Assembly: GCF_000425385.1 (NCBI RefSeq)
Contig: NZ_AUDI01000009.1
Span: 124,001 to 188,000, forward strand
DNA from: Pseudoduganella violaceinigra DSM 15887
GTDB lineage: Bacteria; Pseudomonadota; Gammaproteobacteria; Burkholderiales; Burkholderiaceae_D
Direction: 5' to 3'
Length of the DNA stretch: 64,000 nt
The notes under the pieces are model-generated. The model had not been told where the DNA came from. It worked only from the letters and a program-made list of their open reading frames with translations, and ran no database searches. The position numbers and the translations under genes are program-made. This document shows positions 51,708 to 59,918 of this stretch, piece after piece. The first letter of the stretch is position 1. Each line of letters starts with the position of its first letter.

Positions 51708-53447
51708 TTATAGCTTGCGGCGCTGCTTGAGAAGGAAGCGTCCCGGGTCCAGGGCGGCGGCCAGTGTTGCTTCGATGGGAAGAGGCTCATCTTCCAGTTG
51801 ACAGGCCAGGATTTCCGCTGCCAGCGGGGCCCAGATCAGGCCCCGGCTGGCGTAGCCTAGCAAGGTATGCAGGCCCGCGTGGCGCGCCAGGTCGCGCAGG
51901 CGTTCGGCGCGGGCGTCGATAGTGCTGTCGGGCAGCGCGCCGACCAGGGGCAGGCGGTCCGGCGCCATGGTGCGGAATCCGACGCGGCCCTGCAGCGGCG
52001 CACCGGCGCCGTGCGGGCTTCCCAGGATTTCCTCCGCGCGCAGCAGGTTTTCGTCCTGGCTGGATTGCCATAGCTGCCGGTCGGCGCTCTTGTCGTAGGT
52101 GGCGCCGACGCTGACGATGCCGTCCACCGGCGGCGTCATATACGCCTCGCGGCACACCACCAGCTGCAGGCTGGGGAAAGCGTCTTCCTGCAAGTGGGTG
52201 ACCTGGCCGCGCATGGTATACAGCGGCAGTTCACGCGCCTGAGCGAGGGCGGTCGCGCCCGCGCCGCTGGCGAGAATCACGGTCGGCGCACTGGCCAGCT
52301 GGCGCCCATCGGCGGCCAGCACGCGCCAGCCATCGCCGCCGCGCTCCAGGCGCAGCGCTTCGGCGTGGAAGAGGCGGTGCAGCCTGTCGCCGCAGGCGCG
52401 CAGCATGGCACGGCAGGCGGTGGCCGGCGTCGCCCAGCCGCCTTGCGGGAAGTGCCAGGCGCCAAACGGCGTCGGCGCGCCCAGCATGGCGCTGGCCTGC
52501 GCCGCGTCCAGCCAGCGCACGTATTGCTGCGGATAATGCCGGGCGTCGACCACCTCTTTTTGCAGCAGGGCATGTGCGGCGTCGCGCGCCAGTTGCAGCA
52601 CGCCGCACTGCCGGCCGCGTATGCCGCCCTCGCCGGCCTCGGGCCCCGGCGCCTGCGGATCGATGCCGCCGAGCTGCAGCCAGGCGCGCTGGGCATACAG
52701 GAAGGCCGCGCGCGTCAGGCGCGTCGGGATATTGTCGTCCCTGGACAGCAGCGGCATGAAGATGCCGGCGCGGTTGCCCGACGCCTCCTGCGCCGGCGCG
52801 TCATGGCGCTCGATCAGCGTGACTTGCCAGCCGCGTGCAGCAAGGCGTTCGCAAGCGGCGCTGCCGGCGACGCCGGCGCCGATGACAACGGCACGACGCT
52901 CGGGCCGTGGCGCGCGTGGCGGCTGCGGCTTGCGGCTGGTGTAGACCGCATGCAGCCATTCGCCGTCCGCGTCGCCCGCCACGGTGAACCCGGCGGCGCG
53001 CAGCTTGCGCAGGGCCTGTTCGTCGGCATGGCGAATGCGCAGCGTGGCGGCGGGCGCCGCCAGCCGCTGCAGGGCGCGTATCGCCTCCAGCGGCGCGGGA
53101 ATAATGAATTCATCGACCCGGGCGACGATCTCGGCCAGCCAGTCGTCGGCAGGACCGGCCAGCAAATCCAGCGTCAGCTGCTCCTGCGGCAGGTGGAGCC
53201 GGTGCAGGCCCGGCACATCCACCGGCCACTGCGCAGCCAGGCCCGGAAGCACGGCCGCCAGCGCGGCCAGCGTCGCCATGTCCGGGACGGCTGGCGCAAT
53301 GGCGAGGTAATGCAGCGGTTCACCCGCACGGCGGCGGGCGACGGTTGCCAGGAATGCCGCGCCCGCGCCGAACGCGGTATCGAGGACGACATGGCGCGCC
53401 TCAGCCAACTTGCTTGCACTCCTGGTGGCGGAAGCAGGCGAGGTCAT
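51708..53447 (-). CDS. mnmC: MnmC-type FAD oxidoreductase with degenerate methyltransferase domain
   Basis: A 579-residue homologue of bifunctional MnmC, which completes mnm5s2U34 in tRNA wobble bases. Residues 185-575 are the FAD domain (MnmC2): VIGAGVAGSAACERLA, EASGNRAGIFMPLLS, YTMRGQVTHL and LLGYASRGLIWAPL; this removes the carboxymethyl group. The N-terminal 160 residues correspond to the MnmC1 methyltransferase but are shorter and decayed: the SAM loop reads DTAFGAGAAF, the acidic ribose-binding residue is replaced (LAIAPA), and the DGFAP motif reads DEFIIPAP. Methylation is probably lost. It overlaps tag by 47 bp; a TTG at 53408 would reduce this. Confidence 0.85.
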   Translation of the reverse strand: MTSPASATRSASKLAEARHVVLDTAFGAGAAFLATVARRRAGEPLHYLAIAPAVPDMATLAALAAVLPGLAAQWPVDVPGLHRLHLPQEQLTLDLLAGPADDWLAEIVARVDEFIIPAPLEAIRALQRLAAPAATLRIRHADEQALRKLRAAGFTVAGDADGEWLHAVYTSRKPQPPRAPRPERRAVVIGAGVAGSAACERLAARGWQVTLIERHDAPAQEASGNRAGIFMPLLSRDDNIPTRLTRAAFLYAQRAWLQLGGIDPQAPGPEAGEGGIRGRQCGVLQLARDAAHALLQKEVVDARHYPQQYVRWLDAAQASAMLGAPTPFGAWHFPQGGWATPATACRAMLRACGDRLHRLFHAEALRLERGGDGWRVLAADGRQLASAPTVILASGAGATALAQARELPLYTMRGQVTHLQEDAFPSLQLVVCREAYMTPPVDGIVSVGATYDKSADRQLWQSSQDENLLRAEEILGSPHGAGAPLQGRVGFRTMAPDRLPLVGALPDSTIDARAERLRDLARHAGLHTLLGYASRGLIWAPLAAEILACQLEDEPLPIEATLAAALDPGRFLLKQRRKL

Positions 53448-53979
53448 GGTCGTTCACCATGCCGATGCCCTGCATATAGGCGTAAATGATGGTCGAGCCG
53501 ACAAACTTGAAGCCGCGCTTGGCCAGGTCTTTCGAGATCCGGTCGGACAGCTCGGTGCGGGCCGGCCGGTCGCCCTGCGCCTGCACGCGGTTGACGATGG
53601 GTTTATCGTCCACATAGCCCCACATCAGGGACGCCAGACTGCCGCCCTCCTCCAGCAGCCGCAGGTAGGCGCGCGCATTGCTGACAGCCGCGTTCACCTT
53701 GAGCCGGTTGCGCACGATGCCGGGATCGGCCAGCAGCGCCTCGATCTTCGCCGCGTCGTAGGCGGCGATCTTGCGCGCATCCCAGCCGTCGAAGGCGGCG
53801 CGGTAGTTGTCGCGCTTATTCAGGATGGTTTCCCAGCTCAGGCCCGCCTGCGCGCCTTCCAGGTTCAGCATCTCGAACAGGCGCAGCTCGTCGCGGCAAG
53901 GCACGCCCCACTCCTGGTCGTGGTAGGCGATATAGCGTGGATTGTTTGGATTGGCCCAGGAACAGCGATGTATGCTCAT
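53401..53979 (-). CDS. tag: DNA-3-methyladenine glycosylase I
   Basis: A 192-residue constitutive glycosylase that removes 3-methyladenine from DNA. The zinc snap ligands are present: Cys6, His20, His178 and Cys182 (HDLAC). The active-site block AQAGLSWETILNKR and KRGFKFVGSTIIYAYMQ are typical. Length is normal. Its start overlaps the end of the TPR-GGDEF gene by 4 bp, and its 3' end overlaps mnmC, so three unrelated functions share a transcript. Confidence 0.95.
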   Translation of the reverse strand: MSIHRCSWANPNNPRYIAYHDQEWGVPCRDELRLFEMLNLEGAQAGLSWETILNKRDNYRAAFDGWDARKIAAYDAAKIEALLADPGIVRNRLKVNAAVSNARAYLRLLEEGGSLASLMWGYVDDKPIVNRVQAQGDRPARTELSDRISKDLAKRGFKFVGSTIIYAYMQGIGMVNDHDLACFRHQECKQVG

Positions 53980-56693
53980 GGGGTGATTATAGTGCGCTCC
54001 CCGAGGCTGGTCACGATGCGCGCCTCGCCGCGCGCTACGCAGTCATCGAGCTGGTGCACCAGCCGCGCGAACAGGCCTTCGGGCCGGGCATCGCCGCCCG
54101 CCTGCACCGCCGCCCAGGCGTCGCGCCCGGAATCCTTGGCGATGTACAGGCCCACGTCCGCCAGCTCCACCACCTGCGACCAGGACATCAGGCGCGGCTG
54201 GGAAGGCAGGTAGGGATAGCAGGCAAAGCCGATCGAGCAGCTGCGCGCCAGGCGCGTGCCGTCGGGCAGCACGAAGTCGCGCGCGGAGACGGCCCGGCGT
54301 ATCCTTTCCGCCACCGCGTGCGCGCCGCTGCGGTCGGTGGCGCGCGCCAGCACCAGGAATTCCTCGCCGCCCCAGCGCACCAGGTAGTCCGATTCGCGGA
54401 ATACTTCGCGCAGGCGGTCCTTCATCTGCACCAGCACCGAGTCGCCGGCCGCATGGCCATGGCGGTCGTTGACCTCCTTGAAATGGTCCAGGTCCACCAT
54501 GTAGAACACCAGATCGCGGCCGGTGGCCTCTGCGCCGGCGGCCAGGCCGTCGTAGCCGCGCAGGCTGAGCGCCACGTCCGATTCCACGTGCTGCAGGAAG
54601 AAGCGGCGGTTGCGCAGGCCAGTCAACTGGTCGGTCAGGCTCACCTCTTCCAGCGCCTGGTAGGCGCGCTCGAGCTCCAGGTTCTTTTCCAGCAGCTGCG
54701 CCTGCGCCGCCGCGTTGTCCAGCGCAATGGCGCCGTATGCGCACAGGGTGCGGAAGATCAAGCGTTCCCGTTCCCCGTAGGCGCGCGGCAGCATCGACTG
54801 CACCGTCATCACGCCCAGCACCCGCTCGCCGATGGCCAGCGGCGCAAAGAGCAGCGTCAGCGTCGGCAAGGTGCCCGGGATCAGGTTGGGCGTATCGGAT
54901 CTGTCCTCGATTTCGATCAGGATTTCCTTGCGTTCGCGCACGCAGCGCGCGGTGTTGAAGCGCGGTTCGGACAGCGCGATGCGCATCGCCGGCAGCGGCA
55001 GGCCCATTTCCACGCCGAAGGCGCAGTGCAGGAAGTCGCCGCCCGGCGCCAGCAGGAAAATCGAAAAATGCGTCGCATCGAGCAAGCCGTGCACGTGGCG
55101 GTCCAGCGCGCGGAACACCGCCGTCGTCTCCAGCTGCGCCGTGATTTCCTGGCCGATGGCGGACAGGTGGCTCAGCGTGTCGCTGGTCTGCGCCAGCACT
55201 TCGGCGCGCTGCGCTTCGGCCGCCGCCAGCTGCCGATGGTGTTCGCCTTCCGCCTGCGCGCGTTCGGTCTGGTGCTGCACCTGCATCGCGATGGCGCGGT
55301 TGGTCGCCTCCTGGCTGTGGGTGCGGTCGCGCGCCGCATTGGCCTGCAAGGAAAACTCGTAGGCGCGCGCAAAATCGCCCATCGCGGCGTACTCGCGCGC
55401 CACCGCATCGAGCAGTTCCCCCGGCAGGATGTAGCCCTCGATGGTCGCCGCCACCGCAAGCGCTTCGCGCAGGTACTGCAGCACGGACAGGGCGTTGCCG
55501 GCATGGATGTCCGCCAGCACGCGCAGGGCCGCCACCTGGCTGAAGGGATCATGCATTTCGCGCGCCAGCGCCAGCGCGGACATCGCCGCGGCCTGGGCTT
55601 CCCAGGTGCGCCCCAGCCCCGCCAGCGCATGCGCCTGGCCGCGCCGGGCGCAGCTTTGGAAGTCGTTCTGCGCCAGTGCGTGGCCACGCTGTTCCAGTTC
55701 GCGGAAGCTGGCCAGCGCCGCCTCGTAATCGCCCAGGTCCAGCGCCAGGTCGCCCTGGTATTCCAGCGCCATGGCGAAGGCGCGCGATCCGGACAAGGGC
55801 GCAAGGATCTGCAGCGCCTCGCGCAGCAGGTCTTTCGCGGCCTGCCGCTGCCCCAGGTGGCGCAGGGTTTCGGCCGTTTGCATCTGGGCCAGGCCGACGC
55901 ACATCGGCCAGGCGGTGGGGCGCGCCAGTTCCAGGCCGCGCTGCATCCATTCCAGCGCCGCGTCGTGCGCGTTCAGGCGGGTAAAGGCATTGCCGATATT
56001 GGTGGCCAGGATGATGGCACGGCGCAGCTGGCCGGACATCAGGGCCGCGTCGAACGCCGCCATCAGGTGGCTGATGGCGCGCCCGAATTCCGCGGTCTGG
56101 AAGGCCGCCGTGCCGAGGTAGTCGGAGATCCAGCCCGCCACCACCGGGTGCTGGCCGAACAGGTCGGGGGCAACGCGCTTGCTCCAGCGCTCATTGGCGG
56201 CGCCGGCATTGCGGAATACGCTGAACAGCGCCGCCAGGCTCTCGAAAATATCGGTGCGCATGCGGTCGCCGACGGCGCGCGCATCGGCGATCGCCAGCGC
56301 CAGCTCGTTGTCGCAGCCGGCCGAATCGCCGCGGTCGACAGCGATCCAGGCCAGCAGGCTGTGCGTGTCGGCCGCGCCCAAGCGGTCGCGCTGGCGGGCA
56401 AAGTCCAGCATGGCCCGATCGGCAATGCCGATGGCCGCCTCGAGATCACCGCCCAGCCAGCAGGCTTCGGCCTGCACCAGTGCCAGGCGCGCGGCCAGCA
56501 CGCGCCCTTGCCCTTCCGGCAACAGACCGGCCAACGAGCTTGCCTCCGCCGCAAGTTGTGCCGCCTTTACAACATCGCGCTGGCGACCATGCCAGGCCAT
56601 CCGGGTCAGCAGCGCCAGGCGGTGCTCGCCTTGCGCATACGGCAATTCCGCTTCCCACTGGGCCAGCACGTCGTCTAGCACGAACAAATCCAC
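53976..56693 (-). CDS. TPR-GAF-GGDEF diguanylate cyclase
   Basis: A 905-residue soluble cyclase. The N-terminal 480 residues are helical TPR-type repeats (for example YEAALASFRELEQRGHALAQ), then a coiled coil (about 470-520), a GAF domain (about 530-690; LFAPLAIGERVLGVMTVQS) and GGDEF with GGEEF at 775-779 and an RxxD site (RESD) before it. It should make c-di-GMP with product feedback. The start is GTG at 56693 with AAGGAT about ten bases upstream. Leads the chain with tag and mnmC. Confidence 0.9.
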   Translation of the reverse strand: MDLFVLDDVLAQWEAELPYAQGEHRLALLTRMAWHGRQRDVVKAAQLAAEASSLAGLLPEGQGRVLAARLALVQAEACWLGGDLEAAIGIADRAMLDFARQRDRLGAADTHSLLAWIAVDRGDSAGCDNELALAIADARAVGDRMRTDIFESLAALFSVFRNAGAANERWSKRVAPDLFGQHPVVAGWISDYLGTAAFQTAEFGRAISHLMAAFDAALMSGQLRRAIILATNIGNAFTRLNAHDAALEWMQRGLELARPTAWPMCVGLAQMQTAETLRHLGQRQAAKDLLREALQILAPLSGSRAFAMALEYQGDLALDLGDYEAALASFRELEQRGHALAQNDFQSCARRGQAHALAGLGRTWEAQAAAMSALALAREMHDPFSQVAALRVLADIHAGNALSVLQYLREALAVAATIEGYILPGELLDAVAREYAAMGDFARAYEFSLQANAARDRTHSQEATNRAIAMQVQHQTERAQAEGEHHRQLAAAEAQRAEVLAQTSDTLSHLSAIGQEITAQLETTAVFRALDRHVHGLLDATHFSIFLLAPGGDFLHCAFGVEMGLPLPAMRIALSEPRFNTARCVRERKEILIEIEDRSDTPNLIPGTLPTLTLLFAPLAIGERVLGVMTVQSMLPRAYGERERLIFRTLCAYGAIALDNAAAQAQLLEKNLELERAYQALEEVSLTDQLTGLRNRRFFLQHVESDVALSLRGYDGLAAGAEATGRDLVFYMVDLDHFKEVNDRHGHAAGDSVLVQMKDRLREVFRESDYLVRWGGEEFLVLARATDRSGAHAVAERIRRAVSARDFVLPDGTRLARSCSIGFACYPYLPSQPRLMSWSQVVELADVGLYIAKDSGRDAWAAVQAGGDARPEGLFARLVHQLDDCVARGEARIVTSLGERTIITP

Positions 56694-56702
56694 TACTTGA
56701 TA

Positions 56703-56729
56703 TCCTTGAAATATATGTTACATCAAGGA
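56703..56729 (-). promoter_or_regulatory. Inverted repeat just upstream of the TPR-GAF-GGDEF gene
   Basis: TCCTTGA (56703-56709) and TCAAGGA (56723-56729) are perfect mirror halves around a 13-bp AT-rich spacer. The left half contains the ribosome binding site of the GTG start at 56693. It may be an operator, or a hairpin that hides the ribosome binding site. Confidence 0.5.
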
Positions 56730-56792
56730 ATCATACAGCACGACCGGACGTTTTAGTGTTCAAGTAGCTTAAGCCCGGCTGGCCCGCCGCCT

Positions 56793-57455
56793 TCAGCGCC
56801 GTTCGGGCTTGGTGGCGCGGGCGCCGGCATCCGGCTTGTCGCCCGTGCCCGTGGTCCGGTCGCGGTTGCCGGCGCTGTCCTGCTGCGGGGTGCCGGCGCC
56901 GCTGCTGCCGGCCGTGCCCTGGGTCCCGCTGGCGCCAGCCGCCGTGCCGCCTTTGATCGCGGCATTCAACTGTTCGGCATTCTCCATATGCTGGTGAATC
57001 GTGGGCTGCAATCGGGTCGCCAGGGACTTCAGTTCGCTGTCACGGGCCGAGGATTCCGCTTTTGAGACCAACTGGGCTGCTTCCTTATGCGCCTGCACCC
57101 CCGCCTGCTCCATATAGCTGCGATCAAATTTGTCGCCCGACAGTTTGTCCAGCTGGGAGGCCATTGCCTTATGCTTGGCATCGAGTTCCGTCGGCAGGGC
57201 CACGCTGCGCGCTGCCGCCACCTTGCGCACTTCCTCCAGGCCCTTGGTATGGTCGTCCACCATTTGCTGGGCGAAGCTCTTGACCCGGTCGCTCTGGGTC
57301 TTTTGCAGCGCCATCCTGCCTGTTTCGATTTCGGCCATATTGGCCATGGCCAGATCGGTCAGCAGTTTCTGGTCCGACTTGGACAGGCTGTCCGCCCAGA
57401 CGCTCCCCGTACCAAGCAAAGCCGACAACACAGCTACACGCATGAAATGGTTCAT
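56793..57455 (-). CDS. DUF4142 periplasmic protein
   Basis: A 220-residue exported protein: signal peptide RVAVLSALLGTGSVWA, then the DUF4142 four-helix, ferritin-like domain (about 25-165) with LAMANMAEIETGRMAL, FAQQMVDDHTKGLEEV and AHKEAAQLVSKAE. The last 50 residues are Gly/Thr/Ala-rich and disordered. Members are often stress-inducible under ECF control. GGAGG lies six bases before the ATG at 57455. It is divergent from the ECF operon, whose promoter region it shares. Confidence 0.88.
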   Translation of the reverse strand: MNHFMRVAVLSALLGTGSVWADSLSKSDQKLLTDLAMANMAEIETGRMALQKTQSDRVKSFAQQMVDDHTKGLEEVRKVAAARSVALPTELDAKHKAMASQLDKLSGDKFDRSYMEQAGVQAHKEAAQLVSKAESSARDSELKSLATRLQPTIHQHMENAEQLNAAIKGGTAAGASGTQGTAGSSGAGTPQQDSAGNRDRTTGTGDKPDAGARATKPERR

Positions 57456-57501
57456 CGCATCCTCCGTGAAAGAATTAGCTGGAAAATATTTTATGCAGCT
57501 T

Positions 57502-57529
57502 GGAATAAGCTGCCCACACGCTACGTATA
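57502..57529 (+). promoter_or_regulatory. Candidate ECF sigma promoter of the sigma/anti-sigma operon
   Basis: GGAATA (57502-57507), a 16-bp spacer and CGTATA (57524-57529) resemble the GGAA...CGT-type promoters used by ECF sigma factors. Transcription would begin near 57535, 27 bp before the first gene. Because the operon encodes an ECF sigma factor, autoregulation is likely. On the other strand GGAAAG-N16-CGTGTG faces the DUF4142 gene, a weaker second match. Confidence 0.55.
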
Positions 57530-57561
57530 CGCAATACTTTCCACCACACCAGGAGACTGCC

Positions 57562-57918
57562 ATGAAATTCCTCGCCCTCGCCGCCGCTGCACTGCTGAGC
57601 ACATCCGCGCTGGCCGCCGAACCGCTGAAAAAGACCGATGCCGGCTTCGTCGACGCCGCCGGTATGACCGTGTACACCTTCGACAAGGACGTTGCTGGCA
57701 GCGGCAAGAGCGCCTGCGCCGACGGCTGCCTGAAGAATTGGCCGGCCGTCGCCGCCAGCGGCGCGCTGGCCGCGCCCTGGTCGGCCATCACCCGCGACGA
57801 CGGCAGCAAGCAGCTGGCCTACAAGGGCAAGCCGCTCTACCTGTTCGTGGGCGACAAGAAAGCCGGCGACCGCAACGGCGACAACGTCAAGGAAATCTGG
57901 CACGTCGCCAAGGATTGA
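57562..57918 (+). CDS. Secreted repeat (Yx(FWY)xxD, COG4315) protein
   Basis: A 118-residue exported protein: signal peptide FLALAAAALLSTSALA, then the PF03640 motif region TVYTFDKD, the Cys pair in SACADGCLKNWP, and a second block LAYKGKPLYLFVGD. The name-giving YTFDKD and CxxxCxxxWP patterns are intact. Function unknown; the two Cys may form a disulfide. AGGAG precedes ATG 57562. It is the first gene of the operon with ECF sigma (3 bp gap) and anti-sigma, and so is a likely regulon member. Confidence 0.9.
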   Translation: MKFLALAAAALLSTSALAAEPLKKTDAGFVDAAGMTVYTFDKDVAGSGKSACADGCLKNWPAVAASGALAAPWSAITRDDGSKQLAYKGKPLYLFVGDKKAGDRNGDNVKEIWHVAKD

Positions 57919-57921
57919 ACG

Positions 57922-58431
57922 ATGGGGGATGTGCCGGGCGATCACCATGCGCGCCTGCTGGCCTGCCTGCCGCGCCTGCGCCGTTATGCGCGGGCGCTGA
58001 CCGGCGATAGCGCCAGCGCGGACGACCTGGTGCAGGACACCGTGGAGCGCGGCTGGTCGCGCATCGGCCAGTGGCGGCCCGACGGCGACCTGCGCGCCTG
58101 GCTGTTCGGCATCATGCACAATCTGCATATCGACCAGCTGCGCCGCTCGCCGCCACCGGCCATGGAGCTGGACGACGGCGCGTTGCCGGCGCCCGCCGCC
58201 GGTTCGCCGCTGGAAATGCGCGACCTGGAACGCGCCCTGCAACTGCTGCCGGCCGCCCAGCGCGAAGTGCTGCTGCTGGTGGCGCTGGAAGAGATGCGCT
58301 ACGAAGACGTGGCCGCCACGCTCGGCATCCCGCTCGGCACGGTGATGTCGCGCCTGAGCCGGGCACGCGAGAATGTGCGGCGCTCGATGGCGGGACAGCC
58401 GCCCGCCGCCTCGTTGAAAGTCGTGAAATGA
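57922..58431 (+). CDS. ECF RNA polymerase sigma factor
   Basis: A 169-residue sigma factor with only regions 2 and 4. Region 2 shows ARALTGDSASADDLVQDTVER and LRAWLFGIMHNLHIDQLR; region 4 shows LPAAQREVLLLVALEEMRYEDVAATLGIP and GTVMSRLSRARENVRR. It directs polymerase to envelope- or oxidative-stress-type promoters, probably including its own at 57502. The stop overlaps the anti-sigma start (ATGA), the usual layout for a sigma/anti-sigma pair. Confidence 0.95.
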   Translation: MGDVPGDHHARLLACLPRLRRYARALTGDSASADDLVQDTVERGWSRIGQWRPDGDLRAWLFGIMHNLHIDQLRRSPPPAMELDDGALPAPAAGSPLEMRDLERALQLLPAAQREVLLLVALEEMRYEDVAATLGIPLGTVMSRLSRARENVRRSMAGQPPAASLKVVK

Positions 58432-59174
58432 ACGAAGCCGAATTGCAAGCCTGGGTCGATGGCCGCCTGGCGCCGGAGCGGCAGGCAGAGGTCGAACGCT
58501 ACCTGGCCGAACATCCCGCCGAAGCCGCCCGCCTGCAGGCCTACCGCGCCCAAAACACCGCCTTGCACGCCCTGTTCGACGGCGTGCTCGACGCGCCGGT
58601 CCCGCCTGCGCTGCGTCCGGCCACCAGGCTTCCCGCCTGGCGCCGCATGGCCGCCATGCTGGTCGTCGCCGCCGGTGCCGGCCTGCTCGGCGGCACCGCC
58701 GGCTGGACGCTGCGCGGCGCCGGCGGCCAGGCGCCGCCGTCCCTGGCCGCCCTGCCGCACCAGGCCGCGCTGGCCCACGCCGTCTACACGCCGGAAGTCC
58801 GGCACCCGGTCGAGGTCGGCGCCGACCAGCAGCAGCATCTGGTGGCCTGGCTCTCGAAACGCCTGGGTAAACAACTGCGCCCGCCGCGGCTGGCGCAGCA
58901 GGGATATGAACTGGTCGGGGGCCGGCTGTTACCGGGCGAAACCGGCCCGGTGGCGCAATTCATGTACACGGACGCCAGCGGCCAGCGCCTGACCCTATAT
59001 GTCAGTCCAGGACAACAGGGCAAGCGCGACACGGGATTCCGTTTCGCGCAGGAAGGCAATGTGGGAGTGTTTTACTGGATCGACGGCAGCTTCGGCTATG
59101 CGCTCTCGGCTGCCGTCGGCAAGGCGGAGCTGTCGCAGATCGCCCAGGCGGTCTACGAACAGCTGCAACCTTAG
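58428..59174 (+). CDS. Anti-sigma factor, single-pass membrane protein
   Basis: A 248-residue inner-membrane protein. The N-terminal 75 residues (NEAELQAWVDGRLAPERQ) form the cytoplasmic anti-sigma domain; there is no HxxxCxxC, so it is not a zinc-binding ZAS type. One membrane helix (about 79-100, MAAMLVVAAGAGLLGGTAGW) and a periplasmic domain with YELVGGRLLPGETGPVAQFM follow. It resembles the FecR/RsiW-like anti-sigma group of COG5662. Convergent with the HxlR gene; stop codons overlap. Confidence 0.9.
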   Translation: MNEAELQAWVDGRLAPERQAEVERYLAEHPAEAARLQAYRAQNTALHALFDGVLDAPVPPALRPATRLPAWRRMAAMLVVAAGAGLLGGTAGWTLRGAGGQAPPSLAALPHQAALAHAVYTPEVRHPVEVGADQQQHLVAWLSKRLGKQLRPPRLAQQGYELVGGRLLPGETGPVAQFMYTDASGQRLTLYVSPGQQGKRDTGFRFAQEGNVGVFYWIDGSFGYALSAAVGKAELSQIAQAVYEQLQP

Positions 59175-59668
59175 TTGGGCATGCGGCGGCTGGCTTCGGT
59201 GATCCGGTTGCGCATCACTTCCGGGGCGGCTGGGCCTGGCGCGAACATATAGTCCTCGTCATTGATGGCCAGGCCGCTGTTTGCATCGACGAGGACCTGA
59301 TCCGCCGGCTTGCCGGTTTCGCGGCTCACCACCAGCAGGCTGGCGCCTTCCGGCGACAAGTGCTCATTACCCCAGGCAATGAACGCCAGCAGCACGGGTT
59401 TGAAGTCGCGGCCAGCCTTGGTCAGGATATATTCATAGCGCGGCGGGCGAGTGCTGTACTGGCGGCGCTCCATCAGACCACCCTCGACCAGACCAGCCAG
59501 GCGGCGGGTCAGCATATTCGGCGCGATCTTCAGGCTCTTTTCGAATTCGTCGAAGCGGGTCAGACCGTAAAACGCATCACGCAGAATCAGGATGCTCCAC
59601 CACTCGCCTACTTTGCCCAGGCTACGTGCGATGGGGCAAGGCATCTGGCCGAAGTCGGTATGTTTCAT
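59171..59668 (-). CDS. HxlR family transcriptional regulator
   Basis: A 165-residue winged-helix regulator. The HxlR block CPIARSLGKVGEWWSILILRDAF is at the N-terminus (Cys11 as possible redox switch), followed by the recognition region NMLTRRLAGLVEGGLMERR and the wing EYILTKAGRDF. The C-terminal 50 residues extend beyond the minimal domain. AGGAGG before the ATG overlaps the stop of a small AT-rich ORF. The target gene is not evident. Confidence 0.92.
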   Translation of the reverse strand: MKHTDFGQMPCPIARSLGKVGEWWSILILRDAFYGLTRFDEFEKSLKIAPNMLTRRLAGLVEGGLMERRQYSTRPPRYEYILTKAGRDFKPVLLAFIAWGNEHLSPEGASLLVVSRETGKPADQVLVDANSGLAINDEDYMFAPGPAAPEVMRNRITEASRRMPN

Positions 59669-59676
59669 ATTGCCTC

Positions 59677-59886
59677 CTAGTTTGGATGGTTGTTTAACCA
59701 GTTGAATGCTTCAGGACTCAATTGAACCTCGAAAACACCCTCAAAAGACTCACCAAAAATCACTCTTGCAAGGAACGTCGCTATCTTCTTTCCATTCGGT
59801 GTTGTTGTGGCGCACACGATGTTTGCCAGAGGAGAGAATCCCTTTGCCAGATGTGAAAGCCGCAACTTTTTTTTAAACAAGGGCAT
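59677..59886 (-). CDS. Possible small AT-rich ORF upstream of the HxlR gene
   Basis: A 69-codon frame starting MPLFKKKLRLSHLAKGFSPL and ending FNWLNNHPN. The stop TAG lies within the HxlR ribosome binding site, an operon-like spacing. Codons are AT-rich (AAA, TTT, ACA) and unlike neighbours; no strong ribosome binding site is seen. It could be a foreign remnant, a leader, or chance. I do not recognise the product. Confidence 0.35.
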   Translation of the reverse strand: MPLFKKKLRLSHLAKGFSPLANIVCATTTPNGKKIATFLARVIFGESFEGVFEVQLSPEAFNWLNNHPN

Positions 59887-59918
59887 AATGAGCGGGACGG
59901 CCCCCTCCTGAAGCGACC

